Below are positions 42,788 through 52,104 of a stretch of DNA of 64,000 bases, piece by piece. The position numbers and the translations under genes are program-made. The stretch comes from an uncultured Lachnospiraceae bacterium (GTDB lineage Bacteria; Bacillota; Clostridia; Lachnospirales; Lachnospiraceae). Below the pieces are notes generated by a model. That model saw only the letters and a list, made by a program, of their open reading frames with translations, was not told the origin of the DNA and made no database searches. Position 1 is the first letter of the stretch; the number at the start of each line of letters is the position of its first letter. The stretch covers positions 185,404-249,403 of the forward strand of contig CAJUDM010000002.1 of the NCBI GenBank assembly GCA_910584915.1, read 5' to 3'.

Positions 42788-43699
42788 ATGGCGGCAAAGG
42801 GAAGAGGATTGGGAAAAGGACTGGATGCACTGATACCGACGAGTGCACAGGTGCCGAAAAAGGTAAAAGAGGGAGCGGCGGAAAACGCCGGGGACAATGG
42901 GCAGGAGAAACTTGTAAAGATCACAAAAGTGGAGCCCAACAGGGAGCAGCCGAGGAAAAATTTTGACGAGGATGCCCTGCAGGAACTTGCGGATTCCATC
43001 AAGCAGTTTGGCCTGCTGCAGCCGATTTTAGTGCAGGACAGGCAGACCTACTATGAGATCATAGCAGGTGAGAGAAGATGGCGGGCGGCGAAACTCGCGG
43101 GATTGAAAGAAGTGCCGGTTATCATCAAAAGCTTTTCAGAACAGGAGATCGTTGAGATATCCCTGATCGAAAATATTCAGAGGGAAGACTTAAACCCGAT
43201 CGAGGAAGCTCTCGCCTATAAACGCCTTCTGACAGAATTTCACCTGACACAGGATGAGGTGGCGGAGCGGGTGTCAAAGAGCAGGACAACGGTGACAAAC
43301 TCCATGCGCCTTTTGAAGCTGGATGAAAAAGTACAGCAGATGATCATCGATGATATGATCACCACCGGACATGCCAGAGCACTGATCGGGATCGAAGATA
43401 AAAATATGCAGTATGAACTGGCGCAGAAGATCTTTGATGAAAAACTCAATGTGCGGGAAGTGGAAAAACTGGTCAAGAGTATTCAGAGCCCGAAGCCGAA
43501 AAAGGAACCGAAAAAGATAAATGAAAGCCTGGAACTTGTGTACAGAGATATCGAGGAAAAACTGAAACAGTCTCTTGGCACGAAAGTTTCCATCCAGCCA
43601 AAGGAAAACGGAGCCGGAAAAGTGGAGATTGAATTTTTCAGCCATGAAGAACTGGAACGGATCACAGAATTTTTTATGAAGATAAGATCTGACGGATAA
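42788..43699 (+). CDS. parB: Chromosome-partitioning CTPase ParB/Spo0J
   Basis: 303 residues. N-terminal ParA-interacting basic tail (KGRGLGKGLDALI), CTP-binding region with ITKVEPNREQPRKNF and GERRWRAAKLAGL, HTH (LTQDEVAERVSKSRTTVTNSMRLL) and C-terminal dimerisation domain. It loads on parS as a sliding clamp. Two perfect parS sites lie in this window about 41 kb away. The HTH and the canonical parS match the Bacillus/Clostridia type. Confidence 0.97.
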   Translation: MAAKGRGLGKGLDALIPTSAQVPKKVKEGAAENAGDNGQEKLVKITKVEPNREQPRKNFDEDALQELADSIKQFGLLQPILVQDRQTYYEIIAGERRWRAAKLAGLKEVPVIIKSFSEQEIVEISLIENIQREDLNPIEEALAYKRLLTEFHLTQDEVAERVSKSRTTVTNSMRLLKLDEKVQQMIIDDMITTGHARALIGIEDKNMQYELAQKIFDEKLNVREVEKLVKSIQSPKPKKEPKKINESLELVYRDIEEKLKQSLGTKVSIQPKENGAGKVEIEFFSHEELERITEFFMKIRSDG

Positions 43700-43733
43700 A
43701 TTTGACAGAAATGAAAGGACAAAGGAGAAGCGG

Positions 43734-44240
43734 ATGAACAGTGATTTTTTGACAATGATCGGTTTAGGCGGCATAGATATTGGTTATATTTTAGTCGGCA
43801 TTGCGGCGGTGCTGCTCATTCTCCTGATCATGCTGATCGTACTGACCGTAAAGTATTCCAGGATAAAAAAACGGTATGACAAATTTATGCAGGGAAAAAA
43901 TGCAGCAAGCCTGGAGGATGATATGCATGGTGTTTTTGAGGACATGAAACTGTTGAAAAATAATGTGGATAAAAACAGAAAAGATATCCGTGCTATAAAC
44001 AAAAATATGGAAAAAACCTTCCAGAAGCTTGGAATCGTGAAATATGATGCTTTTAACCAGATGGGTGGACAGCTTTCTTTCTCTCTCGCCCTTCTGGATG
44101 AGAACAATGATGGTTTTATCTTGAATTCCGTCCACAGCAGCGAAGGATGCTATTCCTATACAAAGGAGATCAAGAACGGCACAAGCAGGATCTCTCTGGG
44201 AGAAGAGGAGCAGCAGGCGCTGGATTCCGCTATGAGATAA
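43734..44240 (+). CDS. DUF4446 membrane-anchored protein
   Basis: 168 residues. One N-terminal helix (DIGYILVGIAAVLLILLIMLIVL), a coiled-coil stretch (about 40-95) and a compact C-terminal domain (GIVKYDAFNQMGGQLSFSLALLD), the DUF4446 signature. Regularly found right after parB in Clostridia, which hints at a role in chromosome or division-related processes; the function is unknown. Starts 34 bp after parB. Confidence 0.9.
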   Translation: MNSDFLTMIGLGGIDIGYILVGIAAVLLILLIMLIVLTVKYSRIKKRYDKFMQGKNAASLEDDMHGVFEDMKLLKNNVDKNRKDIRAINKNMEKTFQKLGIVKYDAFNQMGGQLSFSLALLDENNDGFILNSVHSSEGCYSYTKEIKNGTSRISLGEEEQQALDSAMR

Positions 44241-44317
44241 GGCAGGGACCGGAGCAAGGCAGGTTATAATAAAATAGAAGGAAACGTTCATACTAAAAAA
44301 ATGAAAAGAGGAGCAAT

Positions 44318-45598
44318 ATGATCGATATTAAATTTTTGAGGGAAAATCCGGAAGCAGTAAAAGAAAATATCAGAAAAAAATTTCAGGACAGTAAACTGCC
44401 GATGGTAGATGAGGTGATCGCCCTTGACGCGGACAGAAGAAAAGCCCAGCAGGAGGCCGATGAATTGAAGGCGGCGAAGAACAGGATCGCCAAACAGATC
44501 GGTGCGCTGATGGGACAGGGCAAAAAGGAGGAAGCCGAGGAGAAGAAAAAGGAAGTTGCCATAAATGCGGAGCGCCTTGCGGAACTCGAGAAAAAACAGG
44601 CGGAACTGGAAGAAAAAGTAAATAACATCATGATGGTGATCCCGAACATTATCGATCCTTCCGTGCCTGTCGGCAGAGATGATTCCGAGAATGTGGAAGT
44701 TCAGAAATACGGTGAGCCAGTTGTGCCTGAATTTGAGATTCCGTATCATACGGAGATTATGGAAAAAGTAAACGGGATCGATCTGGATGCGGCGAGAAAA
44801 GTGGCGGGGAATGGTTTTTATTACCTGATGGGCGACATCGCAAGGCTGCATTCCGCAGTGCTCTCCTACGCGAGAGACTTTATGATCGGCAGAGGTTTTA
44901 CTTATTGTATTCCTCCTTATATGATTCACGGCAATGTGGTTTCCGGGGTCATGAGTTTTCCGGAGATGGATGCCATGATGTATAAGATTGAGGGCGAGGA
45001 TCTGTACCTGATCGGAACATCGGAACATTCGATGATCGGAAAGTTTATTGATACGATGATACCAGAGGCCGATCTGCCGAAAACACTGACCAGCTACTCT
45101 CCCTGCTTCCGGAAGGAAAAAGGAGCACATGGCCTGGAGGAGCGCGGCGTATACAGAATCCATCAGTTTGAAAAACAGGAGATGATCGTTGTCTGCAGAC
45201 CGGAGGAATCCCCGATGTGGTTTGAGAAACTCTGGCAGAATACAGTGGATCTGTTCAGATCCATGGATATTCCGGTGCGGACGATCGAATGCTGTTCCGG
45301 TGACCTGGCAGACCTGAAAGTAAAATCATTCGATGTGGAAGCATGGTCTCCGAGACAGAAAAAATATTTTGAGGTGGGAAGCTGTTCCAACCTCGGCGAT
45401 GCCCAGGCGAGAAGACTGAAGATCCGCGTCAAAGGCAGTGACGGAAACAAGTATTTTGCACATACATTAAATAATACCGTAGTCGCTCCTCCCAGGATGC
45501 TGATCGCGTTCCTGGAGAATAATTTGCAGGCGGACGGCAGTATCAGGATACCGGAAGTTTTAAGGCCTTATATAGGGGGACAGGAAGTTATACGGTAA
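44318..45598 (+). CDS. serS: Seryl-tRNA synthetase
   Basis: 426 residues, the standard length. N-terminal tRNA-binding coiled coil (about 30-105), then the class II core with motif 2 FRKEKGAHGLEERGVYRIHQ and motif 3 GSCSNLGDAQARRLKIR, and MLIAFLENN near the end. Charges tRNA-Ser (and tRNA-Sec where present). Only 77 bp separate it from the DUF4446 gene and no T-box leader is visible, so it probably shares the par transcript or has a simple promoter. Confidence 0.97.
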   Translation: MIDIKFLRENPEAVKENIRKKFQDSKLPMVDEVIALDADRRKAQQEADELKAAKNRIAKQIGALMGQGKKEEAEEKKKEVAINAERLAELEKKQAELEEKVNNIMMVIPNIIDPSVPVGRDDSENVEVQKYGEPVVPEFEIPYHTEIMEKVNGIDLDAARKVAGNGFYYLMGDIARLHSAVLSYARDFMIGRGFTYCIPPYMIHGNVVSGVMSFPEMDAMMYKIEGEDLYLIGTSEHSMIGKFIDTMIPEADLPKTLTSYSPCFRKEKGAHGLEERGVYRIHQFEKQEMIVVCRPEESPMWFEKLWQNTVDLFRSMDIPVRTIECCSGDLADLKVKSFDVEAWSPRQKKYFEVGSCSNLGDAQARRLKIRVKGSDGNKYFAHTLNNTVVAPPRMLIAFLENNLQADGSIRIPEVLRPYIGGQEVIR

Positions 45599-45821
45599 TG
45601 ACAGCGGACGCTGGGAGAAAAATATAATTCTCATGCCCTTGCTTCATGGCAACACAATATAAATATGAGTCGGTTGAAATTTTTTAATACTTCACAAATT
45701 TTATCTCTATGATAGTTGGTGGTTTGTGAGTAGGAATGAGACTTATACAGTAAATAATAGTGGAGATGAGTCATAAAGCACTGAAAGCGCGGACCAATAG
45801 TTATATATTTATAAAAACGTA
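45599..45821. other. Intergenic stretch after serS
   Basis: 223 bp, AT-rich, with no open frame or RNA I recognise. It leads into the 162-bp foldback element. Confidence 0.5.
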
Positions 45822-45983
45822 GTCCGATGGAGGAAAAAAATATTCCCGCAGAGCCCTTTAAAAAACGTCGGCACTTAGTGAATGCGGAATTTTCATAGAA
45901 AATTCCACATGAACTTAGTGTCCGCTACGTTTTTTACGAGCGCGAGCGTGGCGATAAGGGACTATTTTTTTCCTCCATCGGAC
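45822..45983. repeat. 162-bp nested inverted-repeat (MITE-like) element
   Basis: Outer arms GTCCGATGGAGGAAAAAAAT (45822 on) and the exact or near-exact complement ending at 45983. Inside are AAAAAACGT / ACGTTTTTT and a central hairpin GGAATTTTC...GAAAATTCC. The motif ACTTAGTG occurs twice within. It encodes nothing and ends 38 bp before the next gene. The long terminal inverted repeats suggest a non-autonomous mobile element or a structured leader. Confidence 0.7.
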
Positions 45984-46020
45984 GGAAGGCGTACATCAAC
46001 CAAAAAAGGAGGTGAAATCT

Positions 46021-46917
46021 TTGCACAAATATTTACGTGCCATCGGCTTCAGCAAAATACAGACGCCCAGACAGATGCATGAACTGATCATGGATATCAT
46101 TCAGAGTGCGGATAAAAGAAGTTATACATCAAATTCCGAGACAACGATGCTGGCAGAATTCAGCAAGGATTTCGCTGACCGCGTCGGCGTTACCGTCTGT
46201 GGTGAATTTGATGAGAAGGATGAGTTTACTTTTGAGTACAGCTTTCCTTATTTCCGGGGAGAGGGGATTTCCACGGAGGAGGATATTTCTGTGGAGCGCC
46301 ATGCGGAGAAAGAGTCCTATGCGGGAGTCTGCAATGATATGCGGGTCGGCGTCTCGCTGATCTTCTATCTGCAGAATATGATGGACTACGCGAAAATAAA
46401 ATACGGGAACCGTCTGCCTATCCGCGGAACCAGCCTTTCACTGAGCGCGCTGTCCACAAGCGGAAAGATCCTTCTGCCGATCCTCAAAAATGAGGCGGAT
46501 ATGGCAAAGATCGAGAAAGAGACAACAAACCGCAATAAACTGATCGCGCAGGCGAGGGCGGGGGATGAGGAGGCGATAGAAACGCTGACTCTTGAGGATA
46601 TGGACACTTACAACGCCATTTCCAGAAAAATCAGAAAAGAAGATATATTGAGCCTGGTGGATACTTACTTTATGCCGTACGGGGTAGAGTGCGACCAGTA
46701 TTCCGTGTTGGGAGAGATCACAGAATGCAGCAGCACAAGGAACAGATTGACAGGTGAGGAACTCAATGTCATGACGATATCCTGCAATGATCTTGTATTT
46801 GATGTCTGCATCAACAGGAAAGATCTTTACGGCGAACCGATGCCGGGACGCCGCTTTAAAGGATCGATCTGGATGCAGGGCACGATCAATTTTCCTGAGG
46901 CTTACGGAGTTTCCTAG
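46021..46917 (+). CDS. DUF3881 family protein
   Basis: 298 residues starting at TTG 46021, seven bases after AAAGGAGGTG; an in-frame GTG at 46012 lies inside that site. It begins HKYLRAIGFSK and contains EDISVERHAEKESYAGVCND, as in DUF3881 proteins restricted to Clostridia. No signal peptide or membrane helix. Function unknown. Its 3' end overlaps the convergent exonuclease gene by 32 bp. Confidence 0.8.
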   Translation: MHKYLRAIGFSKIQTPRQMHELIMDIIQSADKRSYTSNSETTMLAEFSKDFADRVGVTVCGEFDEKDEFTFEYSFPYFRGEGISTEEDISVERHAEKESYAGVCNDMRVGVSLIFYLQNMMDYAKIKYGNRLPIRGTSLSLSALSTSGKILLPILKNEADMAKIEKETTNRNKLIAQARAGDEEAIETLTLEDMDTYNAISRKIRKEDILSLVDTYFMPYGVECDQYSVLGEITECSSTRNRLTGEELNVMTISCNDLVFDVCINRKDLYGEPMPGRRFKGSIWMQGTINFPEAYGVS

Positions 46918-47863
46918 GGGTTTTTCTGTGATGCCTGCGCATTTCTTTTGCGTGCTGCAGGCGGTTCCTGATAGATTCCATTTCTTCAGAGGAAATGAAT
47001 TTTTCAGTTTTTACAATGTAGACCGTATTATCTTCTGTCTTGCGGATGCGGATCTTACCTTTCATATAACCGTGTTTGTCGCAGTACGATACTGCAAAAT
47101 AATGTTTTCCGTTGGGAGTGAACCATTTGATCTTCCGACGGATATTTTTATGGCAGATATAACAGCGGCAGCTTGTGACTTCCTTATCCGCCATAGCTTC
47201 CGCTTTGCCCGGGAATTCGCGGGAAATGTATTTGGCATAGTTGTCAAATATGATTTTGATTTCTTCTTTTCTGGTCTTTGGTTTGATAAAGGTGTCAAAG
47301 GAGTAGTGTTCCAATGCGCTCCGGTCGGTGATCGCTGCCAGCACCCGGGAGGTATAGTAGGCATCACTGAAAGCCCGATGAAAAGGTATGTCTTTTTCAA
47401 TCTGTAAAAAGTCCACGGCATATTCCAGAGAGCGCCTTGTCTTTTTATCCTCATAGGCAATGCTGAACAGCTTCTGCACATCATAGAACTTTAAGGGCCT
47501 GTCGGAGAGGGGCTTCAGATCATAATATTTCATATTTTTCTGGAGTTCTTCCAGGTCCAGAGGTCCCCAGGTGCAGAACAGGAAATCTTCCCCGCACCAT
47601 TCTCTGAATTCCTGAAAGACTTTCGGGAACGGCCTGCCGTGCTCAAGCTGCTTCATCTGCAGATGGATCAGCTTTCTGGTGATATGGTTCAACTCATGAT
47701 AAAGCTGCGGCTTTACAAGCTGGTTGAACTCGCCGATCATCTTTTTTTCTTCATTCAGTTTTATGGCACCGATCTCCACGATCTCAAAAGGGACGCCGTA
47801 TATTTCCGGTTCCCGCTGCGGATTGCCCTGGTTCCATTCCAGATCAAGTATGATATAATTCAT
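46886..47863 (-). CDS. DEDDh 3'-5' exonuclease (KapD/ERI-1-like)
   Basis: 325 residues. Exonuclease domain in the first 185: DLEWNQG with acidic pair Asp7/Glu9, GPLDLEEL, and the HRAFSDAYYT box with the catalytic His and Asp. The C-terminal 140 residues contain CRCYICHKNI, SYCDKHG cysteine/histidine pairs that could bind zinc, and a very basic tail (RRHHRKTPRKLRKP) suggesting nucleic-acid binding. Likely an RNA or DNA 3' trimming enzyme. Minus strand; its 3' end overlaps the DUF3881 gene. Confidence 0.8.
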   Translation of the reverse strand: MNYIILDLEWNQGNPQREPEIYGVPFEIVEIGAIKLNEEKKMIGEFNQLVKPQLYHELNHITRKLIHLQMKQLEHGRPFPKVFQEFREWCGEDFLFCTWGPLDLEELQKNMKYYDLKPLSDRPLKFYDVQKLFSIAYEDKKTRRSLEYAVDFLQIEKDIPFHRAFSDAYYTSRVLAAITDRSALEHYSFDTFIKPKTRKEEIKIIFDNYAKYISREFPGKAEAMADKEVTSCRCYICHKNIRRKIKWFTPNGKHYFAVSYCDKHGYMKGKIRIRKTEDNTVYIVKTEKFISSEEMESIRNRLQHAKEMRRHHRKTPRKLRKPQEN

Positions 47864-47979
47864 ATATTTCCTTTCTGTCAGGATGACAGAATATCATAAT
47901 TCATATATTTTCAAAAAGGTTCTGTCTGTGGTAATCGTATCATAGTTTGAACACTTTGACAATGATGCGGGCAGAACTG

Positions 47980-48987
47980 TTACTTTGTGGATTCCCTCAG
48001 GATGACCTGATAATTCAGAGGCATCTGCTCATCTTCCGTGATTTCCCCAAGTATCTCCAGCATACGTCTGCAGGCATTTCTGCCGAGTTCTTTTGTGTCG
48101 AAACGGAGGCTTGTGACTGGGGGAAGATTGTTCTTCATCTGGGGGCTGTCATATAGGCTCGCCAGTTTCAGGGCTCCGGGGATATCGATATTCATCTCCC
48201 GCAGACAGCCCAGGGTAAGGGAACAGATCATATCGTCCATACAGAGAATACCGTCGGCGCCCGCGGTGAGGGCCCGTTCCACAGCCCGCCTGGTGCTCCG
48301 GTAGTCCTGTATATCCATAGAGATCTGATACTTTTCTAACAGGATATTCCTGTTCCGGTGGGCATCGAGAAAGCCCTGTCTGCGGCTTTCCGTCACATAG
48401 TGCAGAGGGTCTCCGCCAAAGAGCATAAGCCTGCGCAGGCCTTTCATCAGTAAAAGTTCTGTCAGTTCACGGCTGGCTTCCCGGTTTGGGTTGTCAATGG
48501 AATTGATCTCCGTATCATCGGAGGGACCGATCATAACAAATGGGATACCATATTTTTTCAGAAGTTTTACAGTGCCGGATTCCATAATGGATCTGGTCAG
48601 GATAAATCCATCCACTTTTTTGTTTAATATAAGCCTTTGGAGCTGCTCAAGGGAGTTATCTTTTGTTATGGTGATAATGATATCATAATTGTGGGTGGCT
48701 GCTTCCTCGCAGATACCATCCATACATTCTTTAAAAAACGAAACATCCGTATCCTCCAACGGAATGATCAGTCCCAGATTAAAGCTGCGGTTCTGAGTCA
48801 GTCCTTTGGCGAGTATATTGGGGCGGTAACCTTTTTCTTCCGCAAAACGGCATATTTTTTCGGCGGTTTCCCTGCCGATACGTCCTTTACCGGAGAGCGC
48901 CCGGGAAACAGTGCTCTCACTGACACCAAGTTCCCGCGCCATATCCTGAATAGTGTAATCTTTTCTTCCTGCTGATTCCTGCTTCAT
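47980..48987 (-). CDS. LacI-family repressor of the galactan locus (GanR-like)
   Basis: 335 residues from ATG 48987 (an in-frame TTG at 49008 is less likely). HTH YTIQDMARELGVSESTVSRALSGKGRIG with the hinge YRPNILAKGL, then a periplasmic-binding-protein-type effector domain (LGLIIPLEDTDVSFF ... ADGILCMDDM). Divergent from the sugar-binding-protein gene, with dyads in the intergenic region resembling LacI operators. Position and neighbours match ganR; the inducer is presumably galactobiose or another galacto-oligosaccharide. Confidence 0.85.
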   Translation of the reverse strand: MKQESAGRKDYTIQDMARELGVSESTVSRALSGKGRIGRETAEKICRFAEEKGYRPNILAKGLTQNRSFNLGLIIPLEDTDVSFFKECMDGICEEAATHNYDIIITITKDNSLEQLQRLILNKKVDGFILTRSIMESGTVKLLKKYGIPFVMIGPSDDTEINSIDNPNREASRELTELLLMKGLRRLMLFGGDPLHYVTESRRQGFLDAHRNRNILLEKYQISMDIQDYRSTRRAVERALTAGADGILCMDDMICSLTLGCLREMNIDIPGALKLASLYDSPQMKNNLPPVTSLRFDTKELGRNACRRMLEILGEITEDEQMPLNYQVILRESTK

Positions 48988-49200
48988 ATTGTTCCCTGCT
49001 TTGTTCAATTTTTGCGCATAAACGGCTTTGCGCCTGACAGCCTGCTTACCTTAGCGGGCAAGGAGAGAAAACGCCTGCCTGCAGGCTGTCTGACTGACTG
49101 ATCTTAGTATAGTACAGAACAGTGTATTTCTGCAACCAAAACCGGTACATTATGCCGGGCAGGCTGAGTAAAATCGTCCACGGCATTTTACAGATCGAAA

Positions 49201-49216
49201 TGCGCAATATTGCGCA
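49201..49216. promoter_or_regulatory. Upstream LacI-type operator
   Basis: TGCGCAATATTGCGCA, a perfect 16-bp palindrome about 80 bp upstream of the gan promoter -35. It shares TTGCGCAAA with the downstream operator. It may allow looping or serve the repressor gene's own promoter. Confidence 0.65.
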
Positions 49217-49281
49217 AAATTTTAAAAATTTCTAAACACTATGCACAAATCATAAGCGAAATTAATGGAATAGTTCCATAA

Positions 49282-49332
49282 TTGACAAATATTTGATCAG
49301 ATTTTATACTTAGAACAAGAGCAATCGATTGC
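49282..49332 (+). promoter_or_regulatory. gan operon promoter with overlapping LacI-type operator
   Basis: TTGACA (49282-49287), 17-bp spacer, TATACT (49305-49310). The dyad GCAATCGATTGC (49321-49332) starts a few bases after the expected start site, where repressor binding would block transcription. CpG-centred palindromes of this kind are typical LacI-family sites. Confidence 0.75.
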
Positions 49333-49409
49333 GCAAATTGAGAAAATAATCGGCAATGAACCGATCAGTGCACGGAGAGGGACATTGCACAGGAAAAGGA
49401 GGGAAAAGT

Positions 49410-50678
49410 ATGAAACGTAAACAGGTGAGGTCTGCCGCATTGGTGCTTGCCATGGCGGCGGCGCTGACGGGATGCGGATCTGCGGAGGATGCTCCATCGG
49501 ATGTGGTCTCCATCAGGGTATGGGGCGCGGAGGAGGATCAGACGCTGCTGGCAGAGTTGATCGATGGATTTGAGGCGGAGCATCCCGATGTGAATTTCGA
49601 TATTCAGCTCGGCGTGGAATCCGAGTCCACCGCGAAAGACACGATCCTGACGGATGTGGAGGCCGCCGCGGATGTCTTTGCCTTTGCCAGCGATCAGATC
49701 TATGATCTGGTCAATGCGGATGCGTTGGCAAATCTGGCGGACTATGAGGCGGCGTATGAGAGGTATTTGAATGAGCCGCTTGCCGATATCAAGGCGGCGA
49801 ACAGCGAGTCTTCCGTGGAGGCGGCGACGGTAAACGATTGTTTTTACGCCTTTCCGATGGCGGGGGACAACAGTTATTTTCTGTTTTATGACTCCAATGT
49901 GATCTCCGAGGAGCAGGCGCAGTCCTGGGACGGTATTTTGGAAGCGGCGCAGGCGGCGGGAAATAAGGCGGGCATGGTATTTTCTTCCGGCTGGTATAAT
50001 GCTTCGTTTTTCTACGGCGCGGGTTTCACGACGGACTTAAATGAGGACGGCACTACGGCGATCGACTGGAACGGCACCAGTCCGGAGGGTTATACCGGGG
50101 TGCAGGTCGTGCAGTCCATGTTGGATATCGCGGGGCATCCGGCGTTTATGTCGATCGCGGACGGCGATACATCCAACCAGATCGCGTCCGGGAATGTCTG
50201 CGCGATCGTGTCCGGTTCCTGGGACGCGGGTGCGGCGCAGGAGGCTTTCGGGGACGGTTATGCGGCTACAAAGCTTCCCACTTATACATTGGACGGGGAG
50301 CAGATACAGATGAATTCCGCTTTCGGCTACAAGTTTATTGGTGTGAACAACTACTCGGAGAATATCGGGTGGTCTGTCCTTCTGGCGGAATATCTGACAA
50401 ACGAATCTTCCCAGATCACACGTTTTGAGGAGAGGCAGATCGGTCCGACAAACCTGAAGGCGGTGGCGACGGACGAAGTACAGGCGAACTATGCGATCGC
50501 GGCGGTGATCGCCCAGTCGGAGTTCGGCACGATTCAGAAAGTGGGCGGAAAGTACTGGGATCCGGCGCAGACCTTCGGGGAACTGATCGCGCAGGGTACC
50601 CTGGACAGGAATGATGAGGCGGGGATTCAGAGTACGCTGGATTCCTTTGTGGAAGGTGTGACGGCACCGATAGAATAG
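49410..50678 (+). CDS. ganS: Sugar ABC transporter substrate-binding lipoprotein (GanS/CycB-like)
   Basis: 422 residues from ATG 49410, after AAAAGGAGGG. Signal peptide RSAALVLAMAAALTGC ending in a lipobox Cys (LTGC), so it is anchored on the outer face of the membrane. A two-lobe binding fold (VSIRVWGAEEDQTLLAELID ... FAFASDQIYDL ... VCAIVSGSWDAG). Two MalF/MalG-like permeases and a GH53 galactanase follow, matching B. subtilis ganSPQ, hence galactooligosaccharide uptake. The ATPase (MsmX-type) is not encoded here. Confidence 0.85.
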   Translation: MKRKQVRSAALVLAMAAALTGCGSAEDAPSDVVSIRVWGAEEDQTLLAELIDGFEAEHPDVNFDIQLGVESESTAKDTILTDVEAAADVFAFASDQIYDLVNADALANLADYEAAYERYLNEPLADIKAANSESSVEAATVNDCFYAFPMAGDNSYFLFYDSNVISEEQAQSWDGILEAAQAAGNKAGMVFSSGWYNASFFYGAGFTTDLNEDGTTAIDWNGTSPEGYTGVQVVQSMLDIAGHPAFMSIADGDTSNQIASGNVCAIVSGSWDAGAAQEAFGDGYAATKLPTYTLDGEQIQMNSAFGYKFIGVNNYSENIGWSVLLAEYLTNESSQITRFEERQIGPTNLKAVATDEVQANYAIAAVIAQSEFGTIQKVGGKYWDPAQTFGELIAQGTLDRNDEAGIQSTLDSFVEGVTAPIE

Positions 50679-50697
50679 ACGGAGAGGAGGGATTGTT

Positions 50698-52104
50698 TTG
50701 GAAGATCAAAGAAAAGTATCTTTTGCGGAGGCTTTGACAAAGGGTGATCTGTTCGTCAAATTGTCGCTTCTGTGGATGGGCGCGGGATATGCCCGCAGGA
50801 AGCAGTACGTCAAGGCGGCGATCATGACCGTGCTGGAACTGGCTGTGATTTTGTTTACCGTAAATTTTGCCATGCAGTACATACCGAAGTTTGGCACGCT
50901 GGGCACGGTGAGCCCGGTGCGCAGCTTCAATGTCGACACGATGAAGAACGAGTTTAACGACTATGATAATTCGTTCCAGATACTGCTGTTTTCTCTGTTC
51001 AGCTTTGTAGTGTGGGCGGCGTTTGTCGCAGTGTGGGTAAAAAACATCATGGATGTCTACAGACTGCAGCTGATGGAGGAAGCGGGGGAGCATATCAACA
51101 GCTTTAAGGAGGACCTGGTTTCCTTCAAAGAGGAAAAGTTTCATATCACGCTGCTGACGCTTCCGGTGCTGGGCGTGGTCGTTTTTACGGTGATTCCTAT
51201 TTTGCTGCTGATCCTGGTGGCGTTTACGAACTATGACCAGAACCATATGCCGCCCAGCGGTCTGTTTAACTGGGTGGGCTTTAACAACTTTATCAGTCTG
51301 TTCGGTGGCGGCGGGCTGACGGTGTCTTTCGGCTATGCCTTTGTGCGGGTGTTGGGCTGGACGCTTGTGTGGTCGTTTTTTGCCACGATCACGACCTATG
51401 TGGGCGGTATTTTATTGTCGCTTCTGCTGAACAGCAAAAAGACTAGGCTGCCTAAATTGTGGAGAACTCTGTTTATCGCGACGATCGCGGTGCCGCAGTT
51501 TGTATCGCTTCTGCTCGTGAGAAACTTTTTCTCCAACGGCGGTATCGTCAATACGATCTGCGCAAACATCGGTCTGACGGGCTTTCTGCAGAAAATCGGG
51601 CTGGTGTCCACGAGCTATATTCCGTTTTTGTCGGCGCCCGGCTGGGCTCATGTGATGATCATTCTCATCAATATCTGGATCGGTGTGCCTTATCAGATGC
51701 TGATCGCCACAGGTGTGCTGATGAACCTGCCCACCGAACAGGTGGAGAGCGCGAAGGTGGACGGGGCAAAGCCGTTCCAGATTTTCAGAAAGATCACGAT
51801 GCCCTATATGCTGTTTGTGACGGGATCGGCGCTGGTGACGGATTTTGTGAAAAATATCAACAACTTTAATGTCATCTATCTGTTGACGGAGAATGTCTAT
51901 ACGACGACAAATCAGGTGATGGCGAACTCTCAGGCGAAGGAAGTGGATCTGCTTGTGACATGGCTGTTCAGGCTGACGCAGGATTACTACAATTACAAGA
52001 TGGCGTCGGTGATCGGTATCGTTGTGTTTGTCATCTGCGCGGTATTTACACTGATCGCCTTCAACCGCATGATCAGAGGAGATAAGGAGGGGACGTATCA
52101 ATAA
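50698..52104 (+). CDS. ganP: Sugar ABC transporter permease (GanP/MalF-like)
   Basis: 468 residues with a TTG start behind GGAGAGGAGGG. Longer than the usual 300-residue MalF group owing to an N-terminal extension with two extra helices and a cytosolic segment. The EAA loop, for the ATPase, is PTEQVESAKVDGAKPFQIFRK. Eight helices in all. The stop overlaps the start of ganQ by one base. Confidence 0.88.
   Translation: MEDQRKVSFAEALTKGDLFVKLSLLWMGAGYARRKQYVKAAIMTVLELAVILFTVNFAMQYIPKFGTLGTVSPVRSFNVDTMKNEFNDYDNSFQILLFSLFSFVVWAAFVAVWVKNIMDVYRLQLMEEAGEHINSFKEDLVSFKEEKFHITLLTLPVLGVVVFTVIPILLLILVAFTNYDQNHMPPSGLFNWVGFNNFISLFGGGGLTVSFGYAFVRVLGWTLVWSFFATITTYVGGILLSLLLNSKKTRLPKLWRTLFIATIAVPQFVSLLLVRNFFSNGGIVNTICANIGLTGFLQKIGLVSTSYIPFLSAPGWAHVMIILINIWIGVPYQMLIATGVLMNLPTEQVESAKVDGAKPFQIFRKITMPYMLFVTGSALVTDFVKNINNFNVIYLLTENVYTTTNQVMANSQAKEVDLLVTWLFRLTQDYYNYKMASVIGIVVFVICAVFTLIAFNRMIRGDKEGTYQ

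Noticed and set aside
44241..44317. T-box leader before serS
   Set aside because: Only 77 bp are available and no T-box motif is present.
46787..47407. Plus-strand 206-aa frame across DUF3881 and the exonuclease
   Set aside because: It spans two real genes on different frames and strands; product composition is not protein-like.
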